A stretch of DNA of 64,000 nucleotides from Aminithiophilus ramosus (GCF_018069705.1 NZ_CP072943.1:2543453-2607452), one strand, 5' to 3'; counted from the first letter of the stretch, positions 52,742 to 62,618 are shown. The notes: generated from the letters alone by a model not told the origin. Made by a program: numbers and translations.

Positions 52742-53809
52742 ATGGAGTTCAAAAGCGGCATCGAACCTACGGCGACCTATCGGTCGATGGAGCTCGCCAA
52801 GGGGGCGCTCACCCTCGTCCGCGACGTCATGCTCGCCCAGAAGGGAGAGACCGTCGTCATCACCTGCGACAGCTCGGGAGACAGGCGCGTGGCCGAGGCG
52901 ACCGCCGAAGCGGCCCACGCCGTCGGGGCCCGTCCTCTCCTCCTCTACTACCCCACGCCACGCCAGACCTTCGCGAGCGAAATGAGCGCGCCCATGGCGG
53001 AAGCCACCGCCCATGCCGACGTCTGGATCGAGTTCGCCTACGCGACGGTGATGCACTCCCAATCGTGGAGAAACGCCCTTGAACGCGGCTGCCGCTACAT
53101 CAATCTCACCGGCATGGATGTCGCCATGGCCGTCAACTGCATCGCCAACGTCGATTACGATCTGATGATCGAAATGGGACGGTATTTCCAGAAGCGCCTC
53201 GGGGCGGCCGACAAGGTCGAAATCCGCAGCGCGGCGGGGACGAATCTCGTCGCCTTCAATCGGGGACGCAAGATCCGTCTTTCCGGGGAAAAGGCCACTC
53301 AGAAGGGCTACCCCATCATGCTCGGAGGACAGGTCAGCTGGTGCCCCATCGAGGAGACCATCAACGGGACGCTGGTCTTCGACGGGGCCGTCTTCCCTCC
53401 CGAGGAGCTGGGAATCCTCCGGGAACCCATCAGGCTGGACCTCGTCGACGGCGTCGCCGTCAAGATTTCGGGAGGCCGGGAAGCCGACGTCTTCCGCTCC
53501 TGGCTGGAGTCCTTCCGTGATCCCGCCATGTTCCGTCTGGCCCACTATTCGTTGGGCTTCAATCCCGGGGTGACGGCTCCGACGGGCAGAATCGTCGAGG
53601 ACGAGCGCGTCTTCGGCTGCATCGAGTTCGGGTTCGGCAGCCAGGGCAAGCAAATCATGGGGCGCTGCTGGTCCGCCGCCTCTCACACCGACGGGATCAC
53701 CCTCTCTCCGACGATCCTCCTCGATGACGACGTTTTCGAGGACGAGGGGATCTATCGCGACGCTCACGCCGGCGAACTGTGCCGGAAGATGGGCGTATCC
53801 GGTTACTGA
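52742..53809 (+). CDS. Peptidase M29/NicX-like family protein (aminopeptidase T-like)
   Basis: A 355-aa protein starting after AAGGGAGG. The N-terminal ELAKGALTLVRDVMLAQKGETVVITCDS and the C-terminal E..FG.G.......GRC...ASHTDGI pattern resemble M29 leucyl aminopeptidase-like and NicX-type proteins, whose metal ligands (Glu, His, Asp) lie near the C-terminus (IEFGFGS, ASHTDG, ILLDDDVFEDEG). Either an aminopeptidase or a metal-dependent ring-opening role is possible; the neighbours (dipeptidase, OPT transporter) favour peptides. The 155-base gap before it shows no promoter I can support. Confidence 0.7.
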   Translation: MEFKSGIEPTATYRSMELAKGALTLVRDVMLAQKGETVVITCDSSGDRRVAEATAEAAHAVGARPLLLYYPTPRQTFASEMSAPMAEATAHADVWIEFAYATVMHSQSWRNALERGCRYINLTGMDVAMAVNCIANVDYDLMIEMGRYFQKRLGAADKVEIRSAAGTNLVAFNRGRKIRLSGEKATQKGYPIMLGGQVSWCPIEETINGTLVFDGAVFPPEELGILREPIRLDLVDGVAVKISGGREADVFRSWLESFRDPAMFRLAHYSLGFNPGVTAPTGRIVEDERVFGCIEFGFGSQGKQIMGRCWSAASHTDGITLSPTILLDDDVFEDEGIYRDAHAGELCRKMGVSGY

Positions 53810-53825
53810 CGGCGCGGCCTCCCTC

Positions 53826-55220
53826 ATGGACCGCTTGGACCGTAAACTTCAGGAGCTCTTCCCGGAGATCCTTTCCTCCCTTCAGGCTTCCGTCAGGATC
53901 CCCTCCGTGCGCGCCTCGGCCGAAAAGCGAGCGCCTTTCGGCCGGGAGGTCGGGAGGGCCTTGGATCATGCCCTCCGCGAAGCCCGTCGCCTGGGGCTGC
54001 GGACGGGGGAGTGCGACGGCTATGTGGGCTGGGCCGAGATCGGCGACGGCGACGAGATGGTCGCCGTCCTCGCCCATCTCGACGTCGTTCCGGCCGGCGA
54101 CGGATGGAGCCTCCCTCCCTACGGGGCGGAGGTGAGGGAGGGGCGGCTCTACGGCCGAGGCGCCATGGACGACAAGGGGCCCGCCATCGGGGCCCTCTGG
54201 GCGCTTCACGCCATTCAATCGCTGGCCCTGCCCCTCCGTCGGCGCATTCGCCTCATCTTGGGGACGAACGAGGAGAGCGGGATGGCCGACATTCCCCATT
54301 ACCTTCAGGCCGGAGGCGAATCGCCCCGTTTCGGGTTCACGCCCGACGGCGATTTCCCCATCGTCGCCGCCGAAAAGGGTCAGCTCCACGTCGATTTGAG
54401 GGGGGCACTGCCGCCTCATCGGCGGATCGGCCTGAAAAAACTGACGGCGGGGACGGCCCGCAACGTCGTGCCCGACGAGGCGGGCGCCACCCTGTCCTGC
54501 CCCGACGAAACGGCGGCCGCAAGGATCGCGGATGTCCTGAACGAAGGCGCTTCGGCCGGAGGAATCCCCCTTTCCCTTCGAGGGAAGGGGACGGAGACCC
54601 TCGACGTTTCCCTCCGGGGGCGTTCGGCCCACGGCAGCACGCCGGAACGGGGCGTCAACGCGGCGCTGTTTCTTATGGACCTCCTCGGCGAGGTCGACGA
54701 AGACTGGGCCCGTCGCCTGCGAGAGGTGGCCCGTTGCTTCCTCGGCGACCCCGGGGGACGGAGTCTGGGACTGGCCGTCTCCGACGCGCCTTCGGGAGCC
54801 CTGACGTGCAACGTGGGCATCGTCGAGGGGGGAGAGGACTCTTTCCTGATGGGCCTCGACATCCGCCACCCCGTCACCGCCGATGCGGAGGAGCTGTTGG
54901 ACCGCCTCGGCGGCTGGGCTCGGGGGCAATCCCTCGGCATGGAGCTTCTGCGCCGCAAGCCGCCTCTCTGGATGCCTCCGGAAAGCGAGCTGATCCGGCG
55001 CCTTCAAAAGGTCTACCGGGAGAAGACCGGCCAGGAACCGTCGCTTCTCTCCATGGGAGGCGGAACCTACGCCAAGGCCCTGCCGAACACGGTGGCCTTC
55101 GGTCCCCGCTTCCCCGGCGATCCGGACGTCGTTCACAAGGCCGACGAATACATCGCCCTCGACTCTTTTTCGCGCACCGTCCGCATCATGGCTGCCGCCA
55201 TGGTGGAACTGGCAAGCTGA
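53826..55220 (+). CDS. M20 family dipeptidase, PepV-like, second copy
   Basis: A 464-aa paralogue of the enzyme at 18187. HLDVVPAGDGW gives metal His and Asp, GRGAMDDKGPAIG the bridging Asp, GTNEESGM the catalytic Glu pair, and FTPDGDFPIV, the PepV signature. The C-terminal SMGGGTYAKALPNTVAFGP is nearly the same as in the first copy. The ATG at 53826 has no strong ribosome site and lies 16 bases after the M29-like gene, so coupling is likely. It is followed by an OPT transporter, suggesting hydrolysis of peptides that OPT brings in. Confidence 0.88.
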   Translation: MDRLDRKLQELFPEILSSLQASVRIPSVRASAEKRAPFGREVGRALDHALREARRLGLRTGECDGYVGWAEIGDGDEMVAVLAHLDVVPAGDGWSLPPYGAEVREGRLYGRGAMDDKGPAIGALWALHAIQSLALPLRRRIRLILGTNEESGMADIPHYLQAGGESPRFGFTPDGDFPIVAAEKGQLHVDLRGALPPHRRIGLKKLTAGTARNVVPDEAGATLSCPDETAAARIADVLNEGASAGGIPLSLRGKGTETLDVSLRGRSAHGSTPERGVNAALFLMDLLGEVDEDWARRLREVARCFLGDPGGRSLGLAVSDAPSGALTCNVGIVEGGEDSFLMGLDIRHPVTADAEELLDRLGGWARGQSLGMELLRRKPPLWMPPESELIRRLQKVYREKTGQEPSLLSMGGGTYAKALPNTVAFGPRFPGDPDVVHKADEYIALDSFSRTVRIMAAAMVELAS

Positions 55221-55231
55221 GGAGTGATCCC

Positions 55232-56812
55232 ATGGACGTCAGGGAACGCGTCAAGGCGCTGGAACCGTCCACCCTGTTGCTGAGCGTCATCGTCTCCGTC
55301 CTGTCGGCCATCATCTGCATGCAGCTCATCGCCCGGATCGGCATTCCCGCCAACACCTCCATTCTGGGCGCCGTCATCGCCATGGCCCTGGCCCGGCTTC
55401 CCTTCTCTCACTGCAGGCGCTTTCGGTCCCTGGAACGGCAGAACCTGGTACAGACGATGGCCTCCGGGGCGGGGTTCGCCGCCTCCAACTGCGGCCTGCT
55501 GGCCATCGGCGTCGTCTACGCCCTGGGGGAGAGGACCTATGTCCTCCCCATGCTGATCGGATCGGGGATCGCCACGCTCATCGGCATTCATTTTGTCTAC
55601 CAGACGTTCGATTCGTCCATTTTCCCCGCCGCCGGAGCCTGGCCGCCCGGCGTCGCCACCGCTCAGGCCCTGATCGCCGGAGACGAGGGGGGACAAAAAG
55701 CCATCCGCCTCCTTCAGGGTGCCGCCACGGGCGCCATCGGGAGCCACTTCGGTCTGCCCATGGCCGCCATCGGCATCGTCTTCATCGCCAACACCTTCGC
55801 CATGTCCGCCCTCGGCCTGGGCCTCCTATTACGGGGCTACTCCTCCTCTCTTTTCGCCCTCGACCTGGGAAAGACCTACATCCCCCACGGCGTGATGATC
55901 GGAGCCGGAATCGTCTCGCTCTTTCAGGCCCTCCGGATCGTCACGGCCGGGGAAAAGGGACCGAAGGGAGAGGGGAACCCTTCCGATCCGTCAGAGGCCT
56001 TTCTCCGTCCCTCCGTCTCGAATCAAGAGCTTCGCCGCGCCATGGTGGTCCACATCGCTCTTTTCGCGGCAGGAGCGGCCCTTCTTTCCCTCATAGGGGG
56101 GCTCTCCCAGTCGATGTCCCTTCCCCGACTGGGCGCATGGATTCTCTGGACGACCTTCTCCGCCTCCGTCGCTCCCGTACTCGTCGGGCTCAGCGCCATG
56201 CATTCCGGCTGGTTTCCCGCCTTCGCCATAAGCATCATCTTCCTGAGTCTGGGGCTTTTCATGGGCTTTCCGGCGCTTCCGCTGGCGCTCATGGTCGGCT
56301 ATATCTCCTGCACCGGCCCCTGCTTCGCCGACATGGGCTACGACCTCAAGACAGGCTGGTGCATCCGGGGTTCGGGACGAAATCGGGAAGCAGAGGCGGC
56401 CGGGAAAAAGCAACAGTTTCTGGCCGAGGCCCTGGGCGGGGTCATCGCCATGGCAACCGTCTATTTCCTCATGGATATGCATTTCCGCCTCGACCTCCTC
56501 GCTCCCGTCAGCCGGGTCTTCGCCACGACCATCAAGGCCGGAAGCCATCCCGCGATCCTGCGGGAACTGCTCCTCTGGGCTCTCCCCGGAGCGCTGGTCC
56601 AATTCGCTGGAGGTCCGCAGCGAGCTCTGGGGATCCTTTTCGCCACGGGGCTGCTGATCAACAATCCCGTCTACGGGCTGGGCGTCGCCGCCGCCGTCGT
56701 CTTCAAGCTCCTGATGGGCAGGGAATGGATGGAAATCCGCGAAGCGGGCCTCATCGCCGGAGACGGCCTCTACGGATTCTTCTGGGCCCTGTTCAAGTCC
56801 TTCGGAGGGTGA
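55232..56812 (+). CDS. OPT family oligopeptide transporter
   Basis: A 526-aa membrane protein with about 14 hydrophobic segments, starting after GAGGAG. IPANTSILGAVIAMALARLP, NCGLLAIGVVYAL, HFGLPMAAIGIVF and SAMHSGWFPAFAISIIFLS fit the OPT family, which moves oligopeptides or metal-peptide chelates with protons. It closes the PucR-M29-PepV-OPT locus and starts 12 bases after the dipeptidase. Bacterial members' substrates are poorly known; the context favours peptides. Confidence 0.85.
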   Translation: MDVRERVKALEPSTLLLSVIVSVLSAIICMQLIARIGIPANTSILGAVIAMALARLPFSHCRRFRSLERQNLVQTMASGAGFAASNCGLLAIGVVYALGERTYVLPMLIGSGIATLIGIHFVYQTFDSSIFPAAGAWPPGVATAQALIAGDEGGQKAIRLLQGAATGAIGSHFGLPMAAIGIVFIANTFAMSALGLGLLLRGYSSSLFALDLGKTYIPHGVMIGAGIVSLFQALRIVTAGEKGPKGEGNPSDPSEAFLRPSVSNQELRRAMVVHIALFAAGAALLSLIGGLSQSMSLPRLGAWILWTTFSASVAPVLVGLSAMHSGWFPAFAISIIFLSLGLFMGFPALPLALMVGYISCTGPCFADMGYDLKTGWCIRGSGRNREAEAAGKKQQFLAEALGGVIAMATVYFLMDMHFRLDLLAPVSRVFATTIKAGSHPAILRELLLWALPGALVQFAGGPQRALGILFATGLLINNPVYGLGVAAAVVFKLLMGREWMEIREAGLIAGDGLYGFFWALFKSFGG

Positions 56813-56937
56813 TCCTTCTCCCGGGGGAGGGGGGCCTCCTCCGGGACGCCTCCTTCCGGGACTACCTCCCCTCGGCGAAATGACGTACAATAGGCGACAT
56901 TCACGGCATGCCCATAGCCCATGAGGAGATGATCGCG

Positions 56938-58131
56938 ATGAAACTGTCGGCACGAGCGATGGCCATGGAGGCCTCGGCTACCCTGGCCGTGACGGCCAAG
57001 GCCAAGGAGCTGAAGCGTTCCGGCAAACCCGTAATCTCTTTCGGCGCCGGAGAGCCCGATTTCGCCTCCCCTCCGGCCGCCCTCGAGGCGGCAAGGGCCG
57101 CCATGGAGCGCGGCGAGACGCACTACACGGCGGGAGCGGGCATTCCCGAGCTGCGCGAGGCGATCTGCCGCTACTACAGGGAGCGCTTCGGCCTCGACTA
57201 CGACCCCTCTCAGGCCCTCGTCGGCTCCGGGGCCAAGCCCCTCGTCTACACGGCCTTCGGCTGCATCCTCGATCCCGGCGACGAGGTCGTCGTCTTCGCT
57301 CCCGCCTGGGTGAGCTACGTCGAGCAGATCCGCCTCTGCGGCGGCAGGGAGGTCGTCGTCGACACGGCCGGGACGGATTTCATCCCCACCATGGAGGCCC
57401 TCCGAAAGGCCCTCACGCCCCGGACGGTGGCCCTCCTGATCAACACGCCCTGCAACCCCACGGGCGTCGTCTACGACGGAGCCCTTCTCAAGGAGCTGGC
57501 CGCCTTCGCCGAGGAACACGATCTCTGGATCGTCTTCGACGAGATCTACGAGCGTCTCACCTACGGCACGGCACGGCACGAGAATATCGTCGCCCTGGCC
57601 CCGGCGGCGAAGGAGCGGACGGTCCTCATCAACGGCGTCAGCAAGGCCTTCGCCATGACGGGATGGCGCATCGGCTACGCCCTGGCCCCCAAGCCCCTTC
57701 TCTCCAAGATGTCGGCCTTTCAGGGCCACCTGACGTCCAACGCCTGTTCCATCTCCCAGTGGGCCTCCGTGGGGGCCTTCAGAGGCGCCGAGGAGGACGT
57801 GAGAGCCATGCACGGCGCCTTCGAGGAGAGGCGTGACCTCATCGTCGAGCGCCTCAGGGCCATGCCCCACATCGCCTTCGCCGAGCCTGAAGGGGCCTTC
57901 TACGCCTTCGTCGACATCCGGGACTGCCTGGGGATGAAGCACGACGGCCTCTCCCTCGACGACGACGTCGCCTTCTGCAGCCGCCTTCTCGAGGCGGAGT
58001 ACGTCGCCGCCGTCCCGGGAAGCGCCTTCCTCGCCCCCGGGTACGTGCGCTTCTCCTACGCCAACGCGAAAGAGGAGATCGCCGAGGGAATGACGCGCTT
58101 CCACCGTTTTCTCGACGGCCTTCGGGCCTGA
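56938..58131 (+). CDS. Class I PLP aminotransferase (aspartate/aromatic type)
   Basis: A 397-aa fold-type I aminotransferase. The ATG at 56938 has GAGGAG nine bases upstream; the ATG at 56908 has none. ISFGAGEPDF, INTPCNPTG, DEIYERLTY and the Schiff-base lysine in NGVSKAFAMTGWRIGY, then VPGSAFLAPGYVRFSYA with the substrate Arg, place it with AspB/AspC subgroup I-gamma enzymes. It moves amino groups between aspartate (or another amino acid) and 2-oxoglutarate. It stands alone, followed by a strong terminator. Confidence 0.92.
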   Translation: MKLSARAMAMEASATLAVTAKAKELKRSGKPVISFGAGEPDFASPPAALEAARAAMERGETHYTAGAGIPELREAICRYYRERFGLDYDPSQALVGSGAKPLVYTAFGCILDPGDEVVVFAPAWVSYVEQIRLCGGREVVVDTAGTDFIPTMEALRKALTPRTVALLINTPCNPTGVVYDGALLKELAAFAEEHDLWIVFDEIYERLTYGTARHENIVALAPAAKERTVLINGVSKAFAMTGWRIGYALAPKPLLSKMSAFQGHLTSNACSISQWASVGAFRGAEEDVRAMHGAFEERRDLIVERLRAMPHIAFAEPEGAFYAFVDIRDCLGMKHDGLSLDDDVAFCSRLLEAEYVAAVPGSAFLAPGYVRFSYANAKEEIAEGMTRFHRFLDGLRA

Positions 58132-58182
58132 CGGTTTCCTCCGAGACGGAGACGCGAAGGATCAGAAAAAGCATTTTTAATG

Positions 58183-58216
58183 AAGAGCCCCGGGCTTTTG
58201 CCCCAGGGGCTCTTTT
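58183..58216 (+). terminator. Intrinsic terminator after the aminotransferase
   Basis: A 9-bp stem (58183-58191 with 58206-58214) with an inner GGGC/GCCC pair and TTTT loop runs into a T run. Its right half overlaps the -35 region of the next promoter. Confidence 0.85.
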
Positions 58217-58226
58217 ATGTTATACT
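58198..58226 (+). promoter_or_regulatory. Promoter of the trehalose operon
   Basis: TTGCCC (58198-58203) and TATACT (58221-58226), 17 bases apart. The -35 lies in the terminator of the previous gene. The leader to the DUF5752 start is about 140 bases with no clear structure. Confidence 0.6.
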
Positions 58227-58371
58227 TTTGGACATCCTTCAGGTTTGCTCTATTCCTTCCGTTACCCTTCCGACGATCGACCTCCTCCTTGGGAATAAGG
58301 CGAAGACCGGGCCCTCCAGGCCCGTCTCCCGCCCGTCCTTTCGCACCTCGCCCACGAAAGGAGATGACGCG

Positions 58372-59034
58372 ATGCGACAGATGACAGAACCTTTCCGATT
58401 CAAGAGCTGCGACCTCGTCCCCCTCAGCACGGGACTGCGGGCCCAGACTCTCGACGAGCTGGCCCAACGGCTCCAGGTCGCTCCCGAAGGGAGCCTCCAC
58501 TACCACTTCTGGGGACGGCTCCTCCGCCCCCAGATCGGAGAGAGCGAGTACGGCAACGACTTCGCCTCCTGGACCGAGTCGGAGCTTCACGACCGGACCC
58601 TGGCCGAGCGGTTTTCCGCCGCCAACCCCTCCGACTACGACGACCTGGAGGGCCTCAGGGAAGAGCTTCTCTCCCTCGTCGAGGGGCGCCTCGACGAGGA
58701 GGAGCGGCTCCACTGGTTCCGGACGGAGCGCCCCTTCTTCTTCACGCGGGGCCAGCTCCTCGTCTTCGACGGACAGATGACGGCCTCGACGCCGGAAGAG
58801 CTTCACCGCGCCTTCGGCGAAGCGGAACGCAGCAGTCTTTTCTACCATTTCATCGACGCCCGGAGGCGGACGGAAGGCCATGGGGACGACTTTTCCCTCT
58901 GGCTGGAGGCCTTCGAGGAGACGGAAGAGGCTCGGAGACACCTCCGCTATCTCGACCCCTATCTCCTTTCCCTCGAAGAGCTCCGATCGGGCCTCCGGCA
59001 GGCGATGGCGTTGGGAGAGGAGGCGGAAGCATGA
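58372..59034 (+). CDS. DUF5752 family protein of the trehalose operon
   Basis: A 220-aa acidic cytoplasmic protein. It has two similar halves around HYHFWGRLLRPQIGESEYGNDFASW and FYHFIDARRRTEGHGDDFSLW, an apparent internal repeat. The family commonly precedes trehalose glycosyltransferase genes, and so it does here, overlapping treT by 4 bases. Its role (partner or regulator of TreT) is not established. The ATG at 58372 follows AAAGGAG. Confidence 0.8.
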   Translation: MRQMTEPFRFKSCDLVPLSTGLRAQTLDELAQRLQVAPEGSLHYHFWGRLLRPQIGESEYGNDFASWTESELHDRTLAERFSAANPSDYDDLEGLREELLSLVEGRLDEEERLHWFRTERPFFFTRGQLLVFDGQMTASTPEELHRAFGEAERSSLFYHFIDARRRTEGHGDDFSLWLEAFEETEEARRHLRYLDPYLLSLEELRSGLRQAMALGEEAEA

Positions 59035-60281
59035 TGTCGGGACAGACACTCCTCGATCGCTACGAGGCCGTCGTCGGACCGCCCGTCATCCGCCATCTTC
59101 GCCAGCTCGGCGATCACCTGGCGGGCCTGCGCGTCGTTCACGTCAACTCGACGCGCAGCGGCGGCGGCGTGGCCGAGATCCTCAACCGCTTCGTCCCCCT
59201 CATGAGGGCCCTCGGCATCGACACGGTCTGGGAGGTCCTGACGGGAACGGAGGCGTTCTTCGACGCCACGAAGACGATCCACAACGCCCTTCAGGGCTCG
59301 TCGAAGGGACTCGCGACGGAGATGATGCGGGCCTTCGAGGCGACGAACGAGGCCAACGCGGAACGCCTCCGCCCTCTTCTGGAGGAGGCCGACTTCGTCT
59401 TCATCCACGATCCCCAGCCGGCACCTCTCCTGGCTTTCTGCCCGAACCGGAGGGGAAAGTGGATCTGGCGCTGTCATATCGACGTGAGCCGCCCCAACCG
59501 CAAGGTCTGGCGCTATCTGAGACGCTGGGTCGCCCCCTACGACGCCGACATCTTCTCCCTGGCCGACTTCGCCCAACCCCTCCCCCACCTCCAGTACCTC
59601 ATTCCCCCCAGCATCGACCCCCTGAGCGAGAAGAACACCGACCTCTCCGACGACGAGGTCCGATGGACGCTGGAACGCCACGGTATCGATCCCTCTCGGC
59701 CCCTCGTCGTCCAGGTCTCCCGCTTCGACCGATTCAAGGACCCCTTGGGCGTCATCGAGGCCTACCGTCTCTGCCGGCGCCATCAGGATCTCCAGCTGGT
59801 CCTCGCCGGAGGAGGGGCCTCCGACGATCCGGAAGGAGCCGTCGTTCTCGAGGAGGTCCTGGCCGCGGCGGCGGGCGACGCCGACATCCACGTCCTCGTC
59901 CTCCCCGACGACGCCCACAGGACGATCAACGCCCTCCAGAGGGGGGCCACGGCGGTCATGCAGAAATCGACGAAGGAGGGATTCGGCCTCACCGTCTCCG
60001 AAGGTCTATGGAAGCACAAACCCGTCATCGGCGGCGACACGGGGGGCATCCGCCTCCAGGTGATGGACCGGTTCAACGGCTACCGCGTCCGCACCCCGCA
60101 GGGAGCGGCCCTGCGACTCCGCCACCTCCTCCAGCACCCGAATCAGGCAAGACGGATGGGGGAAAACGCCCACCACCACGTCAGGGAGAATTTCCTCATC
60201 ACCCGTCAGCTTCGAAGCGTCCTGGCCCTCATGGCCGCCCTGCGGGCCGGCGATCCCGAAAGGCTGGAGGTCTCCTTCTGA
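59031..60281 (+). CDS. treT: Trehalose synthase, glycosyltransferring (TreT, GT4)
   Basis: A 416-aa GT-B glycosyltransferase. VHVNSTRSGGGVAEILNRFVPLM near residue 35-60 and HDPQPAPLL are TreT features; QVSRFDRFKDPLGVIEAY and KEGFGLTVSEGLWKHKPVIG carry the nucleotide-sugar site with E-x7-E. TreT makes trehalose directly and reversibly from NDP-glucose and glucose. It overlaps DUF5752 and the OtsB gene (TGATG), so the four genes form one unit. Having TreT with OtsAB gives two routes to trehalose. Confidence 0.9.
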   Translation: MMSGQTLLDRYEAVVGPPVIRHLRQLGDHLAGLRVVHVNSTRSGGGVAEILNRFVPLMRALGIDTVWEVLTGTEAFFDATKTIHNALQGSSKGLATEMMRAFEATNEANAERLRPLLEEADFVFIHDPQPAPLLAFCPNRRGKWIWRCHIDVSRPNRKVWRYLRRWVAPYDADIFSLADFAQPLPHLQYLIPPSIDPLSEKNTDLSDDEVRWTLERHGIDPSRPLVVQVSRFDRFKDPLGVIEAYRLCRRHQDLQLVLAGGGASDDPEGAVVLEEVLAAAAGDADIHVLVLPDDAHRTINALQRGATAVMQKSTKEGFGLTVSEGLWKHKPVIGGDTGGIRLQVMDRFNGYRVRTPQGAALRLRHLLQHPNQARRMGENAHHHVRENFLITRQLRSVLALMAALRAGDPERLEVSF

Positions 60282-61054
60282 TGCTCCTTCCCGAGGCCTT
60301 CCGGCACCGCCTCGCCCGGGCCCGGCACGCCCTCTTCATGATCGATTACGACGGCACTCTGGCCGCCTTCCGTGCCCGGCGCGATCTGGCCTACCCCGAC
60401 GGCGGCGTCCGAGAGGGGCTGGAGCGGGTCATCGCCTCGGGGACGCGCCTCGTCGTCATCTCCGGCCGGGAGGCCGCCGAGGTCTCACGCCTCCTCGGTA
60501 TCGCGGGGCTGGAAATATGGGGCTGCCACGGAGCGCAACGACGCACCGCCGACGGAGAGTCCTTCCTCCCTTCCCTGACGGCCGAGCAGCAGAACCTCCT
60601 CGCCGAAGCCGAGGCGAGAGCTCTTCCGGTCCTTCCCGAAGGGACGCTGGAAAGGAAACCCCTGTCCCTGGCGGGACACTTCCGCTCCCTTCCTCCGGGC
60701 GCGAGGGCGGAGGCTGCCAGGGATCTCAGGCAGGCCTGGGAACCCCTCGTCGGCGACGACGGAGAGCTGCGCCCCTTCGACGGAGGCCTCGAGTTCCGCT
60801 TCCGACGCCACCACAAGGGAAGGGCCGTGGCGACGCTCATCGACGAGGAGAGGGAAGCCGTCGCCGCCTACGCGGGCGACGACGAGACCGACGAGGACGC
60901 CTTCCGGGCCCTCCGGCCCTCCGATCTGGCCATTCTCGTCGCCGAAAGCGACCGCCCCACGGCGGCCTCTCTGAGGCTGAGGAGAAGGGACGTCCCCGCG
61001 CTCCTCGACGAGTGGGCCGCGATCGGCGAGAAGAGGCGGGAGGGCAAGAGATGA
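60281..61054 (+). CDS. otsB: Trehalose-6-phosphate phosphatase
   Basis: A 257-aa HAD phosphatase. Motif I is DYDGT (D22 nucleophile, D24 acid/base), then VISGRE (motif II), the cap region with CHGAQRR, RRHHKGRAVATL (motif III Lys), and GDDETDEDAFRAL (motif IV), as in OtsB. It dephosphorylates trehalose-6-phosphate made by OtsA. Its ATG shares a base with the treT stop, and its 3' end overlaps otsA by 4 bases. Confidence 0.93.
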   Translation: MLLPEAFRHRLARARHALFMIDYDGTLAAFRARRDLAYPDGGVREGLERVIASGTRLVVISGREAAEVSRLLGIAGLEIWGCHGAQRRTADGESFLPSLTAEQQNLLAEAEARALPVLPEGTLERKPLSLAGHFRSLPPGARAEAARDLRQAWEPLVGDDGELRPFDGGLEFRFRRHHKGRAVATLIDEEREAVAAYAGDDETDEDAFRALRPSDLAILVAESDRPTAASLRLRRRDVPALLDEWAAIGEKRREGKR

Positions 61055-62550
61055 GCCCTCTGTCGGCCCGCCTCATCGTCGTCTCCAACAGGCTGCCCCT
61101 GGCCCTCAAGAGGGAGGACGGGAAGTGGCGTTTCGAGGCCGGATCGGGAGGGCTGGTCACCGCCATGGGGCCGGTCCTCAAAAACAGGGGGGGCATCTGG
61201 ATCGGATGGCCCGGCAACCGGGAACCGATCGAACTCCCCCTCCTGCGCCAGATTCTCGGCCCCGTCTCGGAGGAGAGCGGCTACCGCCTCCTTCCCGTCA
61301 TCCTCGACGAGGGCGAGGTGGAAAACTACTACGAGGGTTTCGCCAACGCCGCCATCTGGCCCCTCTTCCACGACCTCCAGACGGAATGTCTCTTCCATCC
61401 CCGCCACTGGGAGGCCTACGGAAAGGTCAACGGCCGATTCGCCCGCGTCGCGGCCCGCCACAGCGACAGGGAGGACCTCATCTGGGTCCACGACTACCAC
61501 CTGATGCACCTGGCCCTGAAGCTGAAGGAGCGCGCCGTCGAACGACGGACCGCCTTTTTCCTCCACATCCCCTTCCCCCCGCCCGACATCTTCCTCAAGC
61601 TTCCCTGGCGCTACGAGGTCATGGAAGGGCTGACGGCCTACGATTTCGTCGCCTTTCAGACCATGAGGGACCGGCAGAACTTCCAGGCCTGCCTCCGCGC
61701 CTTCTGGCCCTCGTCGCGGGTGCGGGGTCGGGGGCCCGTCGTCACCGTCGGGCGCGACGAAGGCGACATCGTCGTCGGCGCCCTGCCCATCAGCATCGAT
61801 TTCGCCCATTTCGAGGCCCTGGCCCGCTCACCCAAAGCCGTCCAGACCTGCGAAGAGCTCCGCAAGGCTCATCGAGGGCGGAAGATCTTCCTCGGCGTCG
61901 ACCGTCTCGACTACACCAAGGGGATCCTCCAGCGTCTGGAGGCCTACGGAAGGCTTCTGGAAGGACAGGAAACGCTTCGGGAGAGCGTCGTCTTCATCCA
62001 GATCCTCGTTCCCAGCCGCGAAGGCGTCGAGGCCTACAGCCGCCTCCGCGACGAGATCGAGAGGGCCGTGAGCCGCATCAACGGACGATACGCCACGACG
62101 GGCTGGACGCCTCTTTCCTTTTTCTTCCGCTCCCTTCCCTCCGACGAGCTGGCCGGCTTCTACCGCGCCGCCGACGTGGCCGTCGTCACGCCCCTCCGCG
62201 ACGGCATGAACCTCGTCGCGAAGGAATACTGCGCCTGCAACACCGACGGAGACGGCGTCCTCGTCCTGAGCGAGTTCGCCGGAGCGGCCGGTCAGCTGGC
62301 AAAAGGAGCGCTCCTCGTCAACCCTCACGACGTGGAGGGGCTGGCCCGGACTCTCGTCGCGGCCTGCGACATGGCCCGGGAGGAACGGGAGAAACGCATG
62401 ATCCGGCTTCGCCGGGCCGTTCGAAGGCAAGACATCTTCTGGTGGGTCGACAACTTTCTCCGGGCCGCGGCGGGGAGGGCCCTCCGGGATTTCCCGCCCG
62501 ACGACCTGGCACCCCTTCTTCCACGGCCTCGGGAACGCCCTCTGGCCTGA
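61051..62550 (+). CDS. otsA: Trehalose-6-phosphate synthase
   Basis: A 499-aa GT20 enzyme joining UDP- (or other NDP-) glucose to glucose-6-phosphate. VSNRLPLAL near the start, [41 protein letters not shown] and [15 protein letters not shown] are all family marks. It is coupled to otsB by overlap. Trehalose serves as osmolyte, stress protectant or reserve. A strong two-way terminator follows. Confidence 0.95.
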   Translation: MSPLSARLIVVSNRLPLALKREDGKWRFEAGSGGLVTAMGPVLKNRGGIWIGWPGNREPIELPLLRQILGPVSEESGYRLLPVILDEGEVENYYEGFANAAIWPLFHDLQTECLFHPRHWEAYGKVNGRFARVAARHSDREDLIWVHDYHLMHLALKLKERAVERRTAFFLHIPFPPPDIFLKLPWRYEVMEGLTAYDFVAFQTMRDRQNFQACLRAFWPSSRVRGRGPVVTVGRDEGDIVVGALPISIDFAHFEALARSPKAVQTCEELRKAHRGRKIFLGVDRLDYTKGILQRLEAYGRLLEGQETLRESVVFIQILVPSREGVEAYSRLRDEIERAVSRINGRYATTGWTPLSFFFRSLPSDELAGFYRAADVAVVTPLRDGMNLVAKEYCACNTDGDGVLVLSEFAGAAGQLAKGALLVNPHDVEGLARTLVAACDMAREEREKRMIRLRRAVRRQDIFWWVDNFLRAAAGRALRDFPPDDLAPLLPRPRERPLA

Positions 62551-62567
62551 CCGACCCCCCGGAAAAA

Positions 62568-62618
62568 GCGGGCGAAAAAAGAGGAGAGCCCTCGGGGCTC
62601 TCCTCTTTTTTCGCCCGC
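62568..62618. terminator. 24-bp perfect bidirectional terminator between otsA and dctM
   Basis: Arms 62568-62591 and 62595-62618 pair exactly around TCG. The arms hold A6 on the left and T6 on the right, so both strands offer a GC stem followed by a T run. Confidence 0.9.
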
